NCBI GenBank assembly: GCA_033398695.1
Contig: CM065804.1
Location: forward strand, 13,067,001 to 13,131,000
DNA length: 64,000 nucleotides
Direction: 5' to 3'
Source of the DNA: Orobanche coerulescens
Lineage: Eukaryota; Streptophyta; Magnoliopsida; Lamiales; Orobanchaceae
Shown: positions 10,958 through 22,681 of the stretch, piece by piece
Numbering within the stretch: position 1 is the first letter of the stretch
Layout: the number at the start of each line of letters is the position of its first letter
Position numbers and translations under genes: made by a program
The notes under the pieces: generated by a model
What the model was told of the DNA's origin: nothing
Seen by the model: the letters and a program-made list of their open reading frames with translations, nothing else
The model's database searches: none

Positions 10958-11617
10958 CAGTACAAGCTGCTCGGCCAAAACTGGAAAATGAGTGTTTGAG
11001 CTATTTCGACCATAACTCTCTCGTCCGGACTCCGATTGACTCACCGTTTGAGTAATTGGAAATCTAACTTGATGCTCTATAATATTGAAAAGATTCAAAA
11101 TCTTTGGAGTTTCCAAGAATTTATGGTGATTTTACAAAGTCGACTCATACTTGGAAAAGTCGTTTAATGACACTGAACTCAAGAAAACGACATCGAAACC
11201 CGAACTTGAATACAAATCGAAGATACGGTCACGAAGTACTCGCAAGGACGAATCCAAGAGCTAAGAGAACACAAGATTCCGACCACACGAAGGATCGAAA
11301 TTCGACAACGGAAGGTAATTACCTCAAACTTTGGGAAATTACGAAAATGGCCCAAAACGTCCGAAAATCACGATACGTGATCGAATAACCAAACCGAAGT
11401 TCACAACACGTCTAACAAAGTTAAACGGACTTACGGGAAACTCGAAACAGTAATTTCGGATGAGATTCACAAGAATCGAACTCGAGTGCGGAAAGTCGTT
11501 AAGAAACACGGGATTCCATAAAACAATACCGAAACTTCGTCAACAAGAAAATGTCCGACGTCAAGACACAAAGAATTCAAGATAACAAAAAACGAGAATA
11601 CCGGACATTACACATAC

Positions 11618-11743
11618 GTAACATGGGAATCAGACAATTGAGTCTTGGTCGGCAGGTGGGACCCTGTGTCGGCAACTTTCGGCCGTGGATGTTGACAGGT
11701 GAGTCAACGTACGTGTTACGTAGGTTATACAGGACGTGTTACG
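11618..11743 (+). repeat. element A 5' LTR, part 2 of 3
   Basis: 126 bp matching about 23608-23733 of the 3' LTR, left between the insertions of B and C. Confidence 0.9.
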
Positions 11744-12129
11744 TGTAACACCCCCAAAACCATATGGGAATACTACACGCCGTAGATCCCTTTTTACGAG
11801 GATCTACCAGGCTATACCTTACAAAACGACCAAGTGCTTGCCCGGCCAGGGTCAAATAATATAATAATACAGACCGTTAAGGTCACTTACTCATGAATAC
11901 ACAAACCGATGAGGTCACACAACTCCATCAACAGAACTGACTAAAACAACATTACCGACACAGGGGTCGAAACACAATACAGCGGAAGACTGAAATTAAC
12001 TCTAACAATACAACCAAACTCTACCAACTCTCGACTCTTGATTAGTATCGCAGCTCGTCATCCTCTTGTGCCAATCCTGTGACTGCTCCCCTGAACCTGT
12101 ATGTACCTGGATGCAGAACAGACATCCAC

Positions 12130-12172
12130 CCCCCGATTACTCGGGGGTTAGTAAAACTCCACTGTTTTACTA
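12130..12172 (-). other. double stem-loop of element C 3' LTR
   Basis: Minus strand: TAGTAAAAC-AGTGGA-GTTTTACTA is a perfect 9-bp stem, followed by CCCCCGA...TCGGGGG. The other copy is at 18062-18104. Confidence 0.65.
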
Positions 12173-12524
12173 GTGCAAGTATAATACGATACGAAATGCA
12201 ACATGTAAATAGCAACTACGAATTTAATACGGAAATCAATTATCAAAAGGTTCCCGAGAAGTTTTAGAATTTCGAACTCAAGCAAGAGATATTTGAAAAG
12301 GAACACATCATCTCGGGGATTTTTAGGAATTCAAAACTTTTAAGACCTCAAGTCCTGATTTGGTAATCCTTTTATAAAAACTTTAGGGTTCAAACCCAAA
12401 AACGATTCGCATTCCGATAGTTTACAGTACGAAAATATTTTCACAAATCTCGCGGGGCTCAGCCCAACATTCCTTTCTAGAAAACTTCATTTTCAAAATT
12501 TAGACGATCAAAACATAATCATGA

Positions 12525-12910
12525 CCCCGTGATCTCCTGCCACGAGTCTCTCTGCAGGTTCGACAACCCTTACGGAAAGAAACAAACACATCGATCACAA
12601 CAACTAGTCCTGACCCCGTGAACCTGTGCCACATGTCACCGTAGGTTCCGCCGAACCCGCACGGCTGGAAGTCACACAACAACCAAATAACCAGTCCTGA
12701 CCCCGTGAACCTGTGTCACGTGTCACCGTAGGTTCCGTCGAACCTGCACGGTTGGACGTACTGTGTCCTGATTCGATGGACCTGTGCCATGAATCATCGT
12801 AGGCCTCGTCAGACCCGCACGATTGGACCTCAGCACCCCACACTAAGTTCCGATCCCATGGACCTGTGCCATGAATCCTCGTAGGCCCCGTCGAACCCAC
12901 ACGAGTGAAC
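12525..12910. repeat. element C 3' LTR minisatellite
   Basis: Five or so imperfect units around TGACCCCGTGAACCTGTG, CACCGTAGGTTCC and GAACCCGCACGG words. The equivalent array is at about 18452-18845. Confidence 0.75.
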
Positions 12911-13974
12911 TTAGTGTTCCAGCACACAACATTCACAATCACATTACACCAACATGCACACAATCAAACAATCATCTTGTCCATTACACTTTTACATAAC
13001 TAGTATACTTAGCCCGAATCCGACATTACCACCAATACAAGCTTTACACAATCAAACAGATATAGCCCAATATTATCATCCGAATCCTCGATGAATCAAT
13101 GTCACATAACTCGCAATCGATACCTATAACACGGTACACATCCAAGTGTACAATCGACCAATATAGACACATACCCAAGTTTATCACAAATAACCACAAT
13201 TCATTCATTTAAACGCGTAGTCATATTCACAAGGTTCAAAACGTATAAGTAAGATACTTGCCTCGAATAACCACAACGCGGAGAATCGACCGAAGTAGGT
13301 TGGCACGAACCGACTACGAACCCGTCGACTCCACTGAACGCCAACTCGCGATAATAAACTACGAAGGACAATAACAACAATGAAAATGAATTACATAGCA
13401 TGACTTAAAGCAATTGAATTCAAAGAACGAATGACGAAAGTTCAAGTGTTTCCCCCAAAACGGCCAAGAACACGATTCATCCCGTCAAAACGCGAAAACA
13501 GAAATCCAAATCGAAATATGGATATACAATCCATAGGATATGTTTAACAACACCATTTAACAACAATCGATCCATAAAAAACGTATGGTAAACGAAATCA
13601 AGAACAAATCCCCCAAAAAGTCGATTTGAAGGAAATCAAGAAATATACCTTGATTCGACGAAAAACAATGGATTAAATGATGTTAAACATATGAATAATA
13701 CTAATATTAATCACACCCATCATGGATTAATCAACAACACGGAACGAATCGGACAAAAACGCAAAACCCCAAAATTTCCAAAAAATAAGGTTCTAGGAAA
13801 TCTCACCTTGATTCGCTGGATCAAAGGAGGTTATGGAGGGATTAATCGATGATATGAGCTCCCAATCATCGTGGATTAGTTGCTAGACAACATGTCTCCT
13901 GGATCGCCAAGCCTCTAGCCGCGGAGAGGAAAAGATGGAAATGAAAAATGGGTGAAAATATGACTACTGTGTCA

Positions 13975-14413
13975 TATTTATACTGGGCCGGAACTAGCGT
14001 GCGCTAGCCTCCCGGACTAGCGTGCGCTTTCAGCCAGTATCGGCCCAGCACCCTCGGACAAGGCCCGCACGACCCGGCACAACCAACCAAACCCGCCGAC
14101 CGCGACTTGCCCGCCCGACCCCGATAGTGTGTGCTGCGCCTAACGCTAGTGTGCGCTAGCCGACCTGTCCAGTAACCTCTGGACTAAACAGCTCGCCCAG
14201 GTAATGTACGCTAGTCGGCCGGCAGCGTGCGCTACACATGCCGATTAGCGCGCGCCATGACCAACAGTAGCGTGCGCTACCTGCCGATCCTCCCCGAGTC
14301 CAGAACTTCAGAACCCCTCTACCCAGACCCGATAGCGTACGCTGCGCCGGTCGACAGCGTGTGCTACCCCTGCCGAGCTAGCGCGTGCAGCCTTCCGGCG
14401 GTAGCGTGCGCTA
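13975..14413 (-). promoter_or_regulatory. element C 3' LTR palindrome array and TATA box
   Basis: Minus-strand TATAAATA (13982-13975). Upstream of it on that strand, from 13995 to 14413, are about ten copies of TAGCGTGCGCTA and variants (for example 13995-14006 and 14402-14413). The first palindrome ends about 12 bp from the TATA box. This block is GC-rich in an otherwise AT-rich LTR. Confidence 0.7.
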
Positions 14414-14988
14414 CGCCGGTTCCTGCCGTGCCTGCTCGGCCAGTGCCCAGCACTTCCGACAGTGCCGCACCTGTCCGGCCAGCTGCTCAGCCGCCATGAC
14501 CCGACGACTTGATTTCCGAAAACGTACGGAACGAACACGACGAAAAGCTCGCGGACAACATCAACGACCCGAAATGAAAACATAATGCAATAATTAATCA
14601 TACGCGACCGAGAAAAGGGTCGAGACAACAAATACAGATACGGATACCCATAACTTTGGGTAAATTACAAAATGGCCCAAAATGCCCGAAAATCACGATA
14701 CGTGATCGAATAACCAAACCGAAGTTCACAACACGTCTAACAAAGTTAAACGGACTTACGGGAAACTCGAAATAGTAGTTTGGAACGAGATTTACAAGAA
14801 CCAAACTCGAGTGCGGAAAAGTCGTTAAGAAATACGGAACTCAACAAAACAACACCGAAATGAACTCGGATGACAAAAAGTGCAGAATTAATCATTCTCA
14901 TAATGATGAAACGGTCCCAAGCGAGTCGTCGAAACAGACCTCTGCCGAAAAAAGAAAATTACCGGAAATCGAAATTGCGGATATTACA

Positions 14989-15006
14989 TACTACCCTCCT
15001 TAAAAG
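14989..15006 (-). other. element C polypurine tract
   Basis: The minus strand reads CTTTTAAGGAGGGTAGTA immediately before the 3' LTR. It follows the hairpin AAGTTTCGGGACGAAACTT (15025-15007). It serves as plus-strand primer in reverse transcription. Confidence 0.75.
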
Positions 15007-15344
15007 AAGTTTCGTCCCGAAACTTAAAACAAGTAGGGAGAAGCAATATCCCGATAGGAAAACTCAACGAGATATACAAGAAACGTGTAACTTTCGCCCA
15101 TTGGCGAAGCGTTACAAGCAACGCAAAAGAATATACAGCGTGAAAACACGCCCCACGACGACTAACACAACGCCACCGGCAATGATTCAAAACAATAACG
15201 AACAATTAACGACACATCACATACCATATCACATGCACACATTTAATCAAAGAAACGCACGCGACAACAAGTCGCACCCGACTAAAACAGCTATGTGATA
15301 GAAACAAATAGAGTATCACGATAAAAATCACTCCGATTCTCATC

Positions 15345-15453
15345 AACAAGAAAATGTCCGACGTCAAAACACAAACAATTCAAGATAACGAAAAAACGAG
15401 AATACCAGATATTACATTCTTTCTCACTAAAAATAAGTTTCATCCCGAAACTT
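15345..15453 (-). other. fossil second PPT/LTR junction inside element C
   Basis: Minus strand: a hairpin variant AAGTTTCGGGATGAAACTT (15453-15435) and a short purine-rich tract, then TGTAATATC at 15414 and about 70 bp that match the terminal 70 bp of solo LTR B (11542-11612). The element's own tract and LTR start come 426 bp later, so this is a leftover junction of a second LTR family. Confidence 0.7.
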
Positions 15454-15554
15454 AAAATAAAACATCAGGGTAGAATACAAACAAAACCAAAAAGTTCACG
15501 CAACAAATATCAATCTCTACACTAATTACGACACAAAAACAACTCGCAACTACG

Positions 15555-16664
15555 CTACTGGGCACCACTGAGCTCTCCATCAGTAGGGGCGGGATCTCGG
15601 CTCCCGAACATCTCAACGACGGTCTCGCAGTGTACCGCCTGATGTCCCACATGTCCACATTTGAAACAGTTAACTTGCGGCGAGTGACAATTCTTCCGAG
15701 TATGGCCCACACGGCTACAATTGAAACATAACTTCACACCGCTTGTCTTACTCGGCCCGTGAGTAGGATTCTTAGACTGATCGAATGAATGATGAGTGTT
15801 CCGAGAAGGGCAATGCAAAGTAATAGGCTCACGAATCTCACTTCTCTGGCCCCTTGAAAAGATACTCGAGGTCTTCTGTCTCTTACCTCCTGAGCTACCT
15901 TCTGACACGGAAACAGCCATCTCGATGGCTAGAGCTCGGTCCTGATAATCTTTCAAGGTAGTACACATAAGCGGAGCCATACTCTCACAGATATAGGGTT
16001 TCATGCGCATATTAAAATGCCGGATCTTGTCCGCTTCACTTCTCACCTGATCGCGAACATAAGCTAGCTGCCGATTATAATCGACTATCGCCTGGGATAT
16101 CGACACATCCTGGGGCGTAGCCGAGAAAAACTCAACGATCCTGCGTTCACGAACAGGCAATGGGCAATACTCTGCCTCCATAGCGGTCTTAAACTCAGCC
16201 CATGTAGGTGTACGATCTGCAGGTACTACAACCTACCACCAGTCTGCAGCTTCTTTGTCGAGCAGGTACTGAGAAATGGGTACCCTCCTTTCATCCGGAC
16301 AAACTACAACATCAAATATCCTGTCCAACTGGAAGAGCCAGTTCTCCCAACCTAACGAGTCATAAGAACCTACAAAATGGGGCGGGTGCAATCTCATCAC
16401 ATCTCGTAACCACTTACTAGCTCCGTTATCCCCCTTTAGGTTCTCATTCCGACGTACGGCCTGATTCATCTGCACTAACTGGTCAACCACCTGATGAAGG
16501 ATTGTGGCGGCGCCAACGTCAACATTAACGCTGGCCGAATGAGAATGTCCCTGATCTGTACCGAGCTGATTGGTACTCGGCAAGGAGGGAGTCGCCCTCT
16601 CCTGCTCCCGATTACGACCACCACCACGACCACGGCCACGGCCTCGTCCACGACCCCTTAGCAT
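15555..16664 (-). pseudogene. gag: Ty3/gypsy gag of element C, one in-frame stop
   Basis: The start was chosen at MLRGRGRG (16664), an arginine-glycine-rich N-terminus like that of element E. The retrotransposon Gag (capsid) domain follows, with residues FVGSYDSLGWENWLFQLDRI, VPISQYLLDKEAADWW and YCPLPVRERRIVEFFS. Two CCHC zinc knuckles come next, CFNCSRVGHTRKNC and CFKCGHVGHQAVHC, and the frame ends at TAG 15555-15557. A single in-frame TAG directly after ADWW (16233-16235) splits it; otherwise the frame is open for about 370 codons. Gag packages element RNA. With no pol, this copy could at most have supplied particles. The stop is one C-to-T step from a glutamine codon. Confidence 0.85.
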
Positions 16665-16703
16665 ACTGAACGGACAACTAATCAGAATAACAAGATAAAA
16701 CAA

Positions 16704-17674
16704 ACCTCACATAATCGACATAAGCCAACAATCAACAGCACAATGCAATATTCACACGTTCACATTGACTAAGATGTACGACCTATACCTCAATACATAA
16801 ACACATAACGTTCTAATTTACGAAAGCCAAAGTTGTTTTGCAAAACAGAATTTTTCCAAAATCCTTTGGTTCATAACCAAAACGACAGTAATATTTCGTA
16901 ATATCCGAAGTACTTCAAAACACATTTTCCAAATACCGCCTGATGGTGTCATTTGAAAATACACGGCCCATTTGTCAAAATTTAACCGATTTTAAAATCC
17001 ATACAAACCGTGGTTCGACCGCACCACCAAAATATTTTCCAAAAATCGATTTCTACAAAAATGCTCAAACCGTAAAATCCTTCAGAAAAATGTTCTCAAA
17101 CCTACCCGTAGCGGCCAAAATTACAACATCCCAAAAACAGTTGAATTTAAAACCCTATGCTCAACCAGCAACCAGGGTCGCCAATTCAATCAAATGCATC
17201 TCGTGGTACCAAGTTTAAACACACAACAAAATCATTCATCGGAGTTTCTCACAAACTCTACCGTCGATACCTTTTCAAAACCCATCAAGGTTTACAACTT
17301 TCACCCCATACCACCCCACACGGTGGTTCAAAGGTAAAACAACAATACGCCCAGCTTTATACATATACTATGTGCCACAAGTATTAAATACATTATATTA
17401 CACAACACCGTGCAAATAAAATTATGCACCGCAATTAACTCACTAAGATAAAATCATGATACACAGGTACCTCGCATAAAAGAGGAGACTTACGTCCACA
17501 AGCCGCACGAAGATGACGGTCGCCCACGATACTAATCTCGTCCGACAACATAACCGAAACGTTGTGACTACGCACAACTCAACTTGTCACCTGACGACTC
17601 GAACGACAACACAACACATTACTCAACAAATCACGACTCGACTCGACCCGACAGCCTAGGTTTCCGCAACCTAA
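16704..17674 (-). other. element C leader, no gene seen
   Basis: Between the primer site and gag on the minus strand. AT-rich, with several short frames on both strands that show no domain. About 1 kb of untranslated leader is usual in this group. Confidence 0.6.
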
Positions 17675-17687
17675 GCTCCGATACCAT
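17675..17687 (-). other. element C primer-binding site
   Basis: The minus strand reads TGGTATCGGAGCT, three bases after the 5' LTR. It is complementary to the 3' end of plant initiator tRNA-Met with one G-for-A change. Confidence 0.8.
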
Positions 17688-17690
17688 AAA

Positions 17691-20600
17691 TGTAACACCC
17701 CTAAAACCATATGGGAATACTACACGCCGTAGACCCCTTTTAACGAGGATCTACCAGGCTATACCTTACAAAACGACCAAGTGCTTGCCCGGCCAGGGTC
17801 TAACAATATAATAATACAGACCGTTAAGGTCACTTACTCATGAATACACAGACCGATGAGGTCACATAACTCCATCAACAGAACTGTCTAAAACAGCATT
17901 ACCCACACAGGGGTCGAAACACAATACAGCGGAAGACTGAAATCAACTCTAACAATACAACCAAACTCTACCAACTCTCGGCTCTTGATCAGTATTGCAG
18001 CTCGTCATCCTGTGACTGCTCCCCTGAACCTGCATGTACCTGGACGCAGAACAGACATCCACCCCCGATTACTCGGGGGTTAGTAAAACTCCACTGTTTT
18101 ACTAGTGCAAGTATAATACGATACGAAATGCAATATGTAAATAGCAACTACGAATTTAATAGGGAAATCAATTATCAAAAGGTTCCCGAGAAGTTTTAGA
18201 ATTTCGAACTCAAGCAAGAGATATTTGAAAAGGAACACATCATCTCGGGGATTTTTAGGAATTCAAAACTTTTAAGACCTCAAGTCATTCTTTGGTAATC
18301 CTTTTATAAAAACCTTAGGGTTCAAACCCAAAAACGATTCGCATTCCGATAGTTTACAGTACGAAAATATTTCCACAAATCTTGCGGGGCTCGGCCCAAC
18401 ATTCCTTTCTAGTAAACTTCATTTTCAAAACTTAGACGATCAAAACATAATCATGACCCCGTGATCTCCTGCCACGAGTCTCCGCAGGTTCGACAACCCG
18501 TACGGAAAGAAACAAACACATCGATCACAACAACTAGTCCTAACACCGTGAACCTGTGCCACGTGTCACCGTAGGTTCCGCCGAACCCGCACACTGGAAG
18601 TCACACAACAACCAAATAACCAGTCCTGACCCTGTGAACCTGTGTCACGTGTCACCGTAGGTTCCGTCAAACCTGCACGGTTGGACGTACTGTGTCCTAG
18701 TTCGATGGACCTGTGCCATGAATCATCGTAGGCCTCGTCAGACCCGCACGATTGGATCTCAGCACCCCACACTAAGTTCCGATCCCATGGACCTGTGCCA
18801 TGAATCCTCGTAGGCCCCGTCGAACCCACACGAGTGAACTTAGCGTTCCAGCACACAACATTCACAATCACATTACACCAACACGCACATAATCAAACAA
18901 TCATCTTGTCCATTACACTTTCACACAACTAGTATACTTAGCCTGAAGCCGACATTACCACCAATACAAGCTTTACACAATCAAACACATATAGCCCAAT
19001 ATTATCATCCGAATCCTCGATGAATCAATGTCATATAACTCGCAATCGATACCTATAACACGGTACACATCCAAGTATACAATCGACCAATATAGACACA
19101 TACCTAAGTTTATCACAAATAACCACAATTCATTCATTTCAACGCGTAGTCATATTCACAAGGTGCAAAACGTATAAGTAAGATACTTGCCTCGAATAAC
19201 CACAACGCGGAGAATCGACCGAAGTATGTTGGCACGAACCGACTACGAACCCGTCGACTCCACCGAACGCCAACTCGCGATAATAAACTACGAAGGACAA
19301 TAACAACAATGAAAATGAATTCCATAGCATGACTTAAAGCCGTTGAATTCAAAGAACGAATGACGAAAGTTCAAGTGTTTCCCCCAAAACGGCCAAGAAC
19401 ACGATTCGTCCCGTCAAAATGCGAAAATGGAAATCCAAATCGAAATATGGACATACAATCCATAGGATATGTTTAACAACATTATTTAACAACAATCGAT
19501 CCATCAAAAACGTATGGTAAACGAAATCAAGAACAAATCCCCCAAAAAGTCGATTTGAAGGAAATCAAGAAATATACCTTGATTCAACGAAAAACAATGG
19601 ATTAAATGATGTTAAACACATGAATAATACTAAGATTAATCACACCCATAATGGATTAATCAACAACACAGAACGAATCAGACAAAAACGCAAAAACCCC
19701 AAAATTTCCCAAAAATAGGGTTCTAGGAAATCTCACCTTGATTCGCTGGATCAAAGGAGGTTATGGAGGGATTAATCGATGATATGAGCTCCCAATCGTC
19801 GTGGATTAGTTGCTAGACAACATGTCTCCTGGATCGCCAAGCCTCCATCCGCGGAGAGGACAAGATGGAAATGAAAAATGGGTGAAAATATGACTACTCT
19901 GTCATATTTATACTGGGCCGGAACTAGCGTGCGCTAGCCTCCCGGACTAGCGCGCGCTATCAGCCAGTATCGGCCTAGCACCCTCGGCCAAGGCCCGCAC
20001 GACCCGGCACAACCAACCAAACCTGCCGACCGCGACTTGCCCGCCCAACCCCGATAGCGTGCGCTGCGCCTAACGCTAGCGCGCGCTAGCCGACCTGTCC
20101 AGTAACCTCTGGACTAAACAGCTCGCCCAGGTAACGTACGCTAGTTGGCCGGCAGCGTGTGCTACACATGCCGATTAGCGCGCGCCATGACCGACAGTAG
20201 CATGCGCTACCTGCCGATCCTCCCAGAGTCCAGAACTTCAGAACCCCTCTGCCAAGACCCGATAGCGTACGCTGCGCCGGTCGACAGCGTGCGCTACCCC
20301 TGCCGAGCTAGCGCGCGCAGCCTTCCGGTCGTAGCATGCGCTATGCCGGTTCCTGCCGTGCCTGCTCGGCCAGTGCCCAGCACTTCCGACAGTGCCGCAC
20401 CTGTCCGGCCAGCTGCTCAGCCGCCATGACCCGACGACTCGATTTCCGAAAACGTACGGAACGAACATGACGAAAAGCTCGCGGACAACATCAACTACCT
20501 GAAATGAAAACATAATGCAATAATTAATCATACGCGACCGAGAAAAGGGTCGAGACAACAAATACAGATACGGATACCCATAACTTTGGGTAAATTACAA

Positions 20601-20919
20601 AATGGCCCAAAATGCCCGAAAATCACGATACGTGATCGAATAACCAAACCGAAGTTCACAACATGTCTAACAAAGTTAAACGGACTTACGGGAAACTCGA
20701 AACAGTAGTTTCGAATGAGATTTACAAGAACTAAACTCGAGTGCGGAAAAGTCGTTAAGAAACACGGAACTCAACAAAACAACACCGAAACGAACTCGGA
20801 TGACAAAAAGTGCAGAATTAATCATTCTCATAATGATGAAACGGTCCCAAGCGAGTCGTCGAAACGGACCTCCACCGAAAAAATAAAATTACTAAAAATC
20901 GAAATTGCGGATATTACAT
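17691..20919 (-). repeat. element C 5' LTR
   Basis: 3229 bp partner of 11744-14988. It holds the palindrome array at 19925-20343 with TATAAATA on the minus strand (19912-19905), a minisatellite at about 18452-18845 and the double stem-loop at 18062-18104. Its palindromes keep more CpG than the 3' LTR copy (for example TAGCGCGCGCTA against TAGCGTGCGCTT). Confidence 0.9.
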
Positions 20920-20924
20920 TACCT

Positions 20925-22681
20925 ACGTAACACGACCATTGTACTGTAGCAAGTCAACTGGTATATTACGTACGTTATATGGTATGAGTTACATACATAA
21001 TGGACTTCATGGAATGAGACAGTGAGTTTGTTACGTACGCTATGGATTTTGGATTACGTACGTTAAAGTTGTTACGTACGTTAAGCAAGGACACTTACGT
21101 ACATAATGAGAAGTGTAGTTTATATATAGAAGTGTTGTCTTTCATTTCTCTCATGATCCTTTGAGGTATTTCTCTCCAAAACTCGTCCCTCTTCACTTCT
21201 AAGAGTGTTCTAAACACTTCTAACATGATTGTGAACTTGGAATCATGGAATTAGAGCTTGGTTATGGAACTATTGTTGATTCTTGAAGTGATTTCTTGTG
21301 TTATCCATATTCTATGAGGTATGTTGGATATTTCTCCTTTTCATTTCCGAATTTTGATGTTATAGTTGATGAATGATTCGTATGAAGATGATTATGATGT
21401 TGTTATTGCGATTATTGAGGATAAATGGGGTTTATGTTGGAGGAAGGTGATGATATGCTTTGAATATGTTGATTATGATTATGGAATCATAGAGTTCTTG
21501 ATGTTATTGAGGTCATATGATAACTATGATGATTGGATAATTCGTTTAACCGATTTAAGGTGGTATTCTAAATCATAGTGATGATAGTGGTTGATTTAGA
21601 TGAGATGAATCTTGATATGAGGTTGAATTCCGGATTGAATATGTTATGATCATTGTTACCAAGTTGGTTCGATTATTGATATGATTATTGTTCTAGGTTG
21701 ATTAACCAATAGGTATAATCTTTTTGCCGCGGTGAAAGGCCGTAGATTCCGTCGATCGGAAATTTGAAGAGCTCGTAGACGAGGGCGATGAGTTCGGTGT
21801 TGGTTTTGTCGTGTTGGTATCCAGGCAAGTGTTTACTTGTTCGGTTGTAATGTTTTGATGAGTAATTCCATTTACATTTCATAAGTATTTTATGTTGTAT
21901 TGCATATTGACGAATGTTCAGTGATGTTCTAAAAGGATTAGAATGCACAGTTGATGATTGTTGAGATACTTGGAAAATCTTGGGAAGATTGTAGTATTCG
22001 GATATTGTTGATGTCATTTTGGATATTCTTGGTCTGTGGTATGCATTTCGGAAGGATGTCCGGATAGAGGTATGTTTTATGGCAATCGTACATAGAAGAT
22101 TGTGTACGGGAAAGTATTCGGTATTGAGGTATTATGTGGTAATATCGTGATATTGGGATTTTGATGAGAATCGTTGGATTACCGGAAGTGGTAAGGTTAT
22201 CGTTGAGGTTATTATTCTCATGATGCATGGCATGTGAATATTTATGTTTATGTACTTGCGGTTATTTGTCGGGCATTATTGCTGACCCCGTTGTGGGACT
22301 TGTTTTTTAGGTATTGAGGACTTTGATGGTAGCGGTCGTGAGGCGAAGATTTCGGACGATACTGGCTATGGCATATTGTTGGGGAATCGTGTATTTTGTC
22401 TGTGTATTAATTATTGATGTATATGTATCTTGGATGAGTTCTTTCAAATGGCTTTCGGCTTTTTGCCAACTGAGTTTCATTTTCAAAACCGATTCCCTTA
22501 ACCGAGTTTTTGGCTTTGATCGTTTTGAAGGTAGTTGGTGTTTTCAAATGATTTTGTGAGTTTTGGAAAATACTACCGTCATCGGCTTTTTTGTCGTTTT
22601 TGTAATTGGTTTTTAGCCTGGTGGGTTCCGGCGTAGGGCCCACGGCGTGTAATACTCCCGTTTGGTTTTGGGGGTGTTACA
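20925..22681 (+). repeat. element A 5' LTR, part 3 of 3
   Basis: 1757 bp matching 23734-25510. It contains the TATA box (21119-21129) and ends GGGGGTGTTACA. Its palindromes have lost some CpG relative to the 3' LTR (TTACGTACATAA against TTACGTACGTAA). Confidence 0.9.

Larger units (their letters stand above)
8699..11612 (-). mobile_element. solo LTR B
   Basis: 2914 bp starting TGTAACACCC and ending ACATTACA, flanked by CGTAC/CATAC (one mismatch). The termini are those of a minus-strand LTR of the chromovirus group. There is no primer site, gag or second LTR, so it is a solo LTR left by LTR-LTR recombination. It contains, read on the minus strand, a palindrome cluster, TATA-like box, stem-loops and a minisatellite in the same order as the other families. 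Short reading frames inside are not genes. Confidence 0.85.
11744..14988 (-). repeat. element C 3' LTR
   Basis: 3245 bp, highly similar to 17691-20919 with scattered substitutions and small indels. On the plus strand it starts TGTAACACCC and ends GCGGATATTACA. It is bordered at 14989 by the polypurine tract on the minus strand (CTTTTAAGGAGGGTAG). Confidence 0.9.
11744..20919 (-). mobile_element. LTR retrotransposon C, gag-only (TR-GAG type)
   Basis: 9176 bp in target duplication TTACG/TTACC (11739-11743, 20920-20924). Minus-strand element: 5' LTR 17691-20919, primer site, gag, polypurine tract, 3' LTR 11744-14988. The 2702-bp interior has only gag; protease, RT, RNase H and integrase are absent. 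That is the layout of terminal-repeat retrotransposons with GAG domain, mobilised by other elements. A second polypurine-tract/LTR junction at 15345-15453 makes the interior look chimeric. Confidence 0.85.

Noticed and set aside
12604..12963. 119-codon minus-strand frame with repeated GST-rich units
   Set aside because: It is the translation of the LTR C minisatellite; the second LTR copy breaks it.
15452..15712. Open frame on the minus strand beside element C gag
   Set aside because: It overlaps the zinc-knuckle part of gag in another frame and has no domain of its own.
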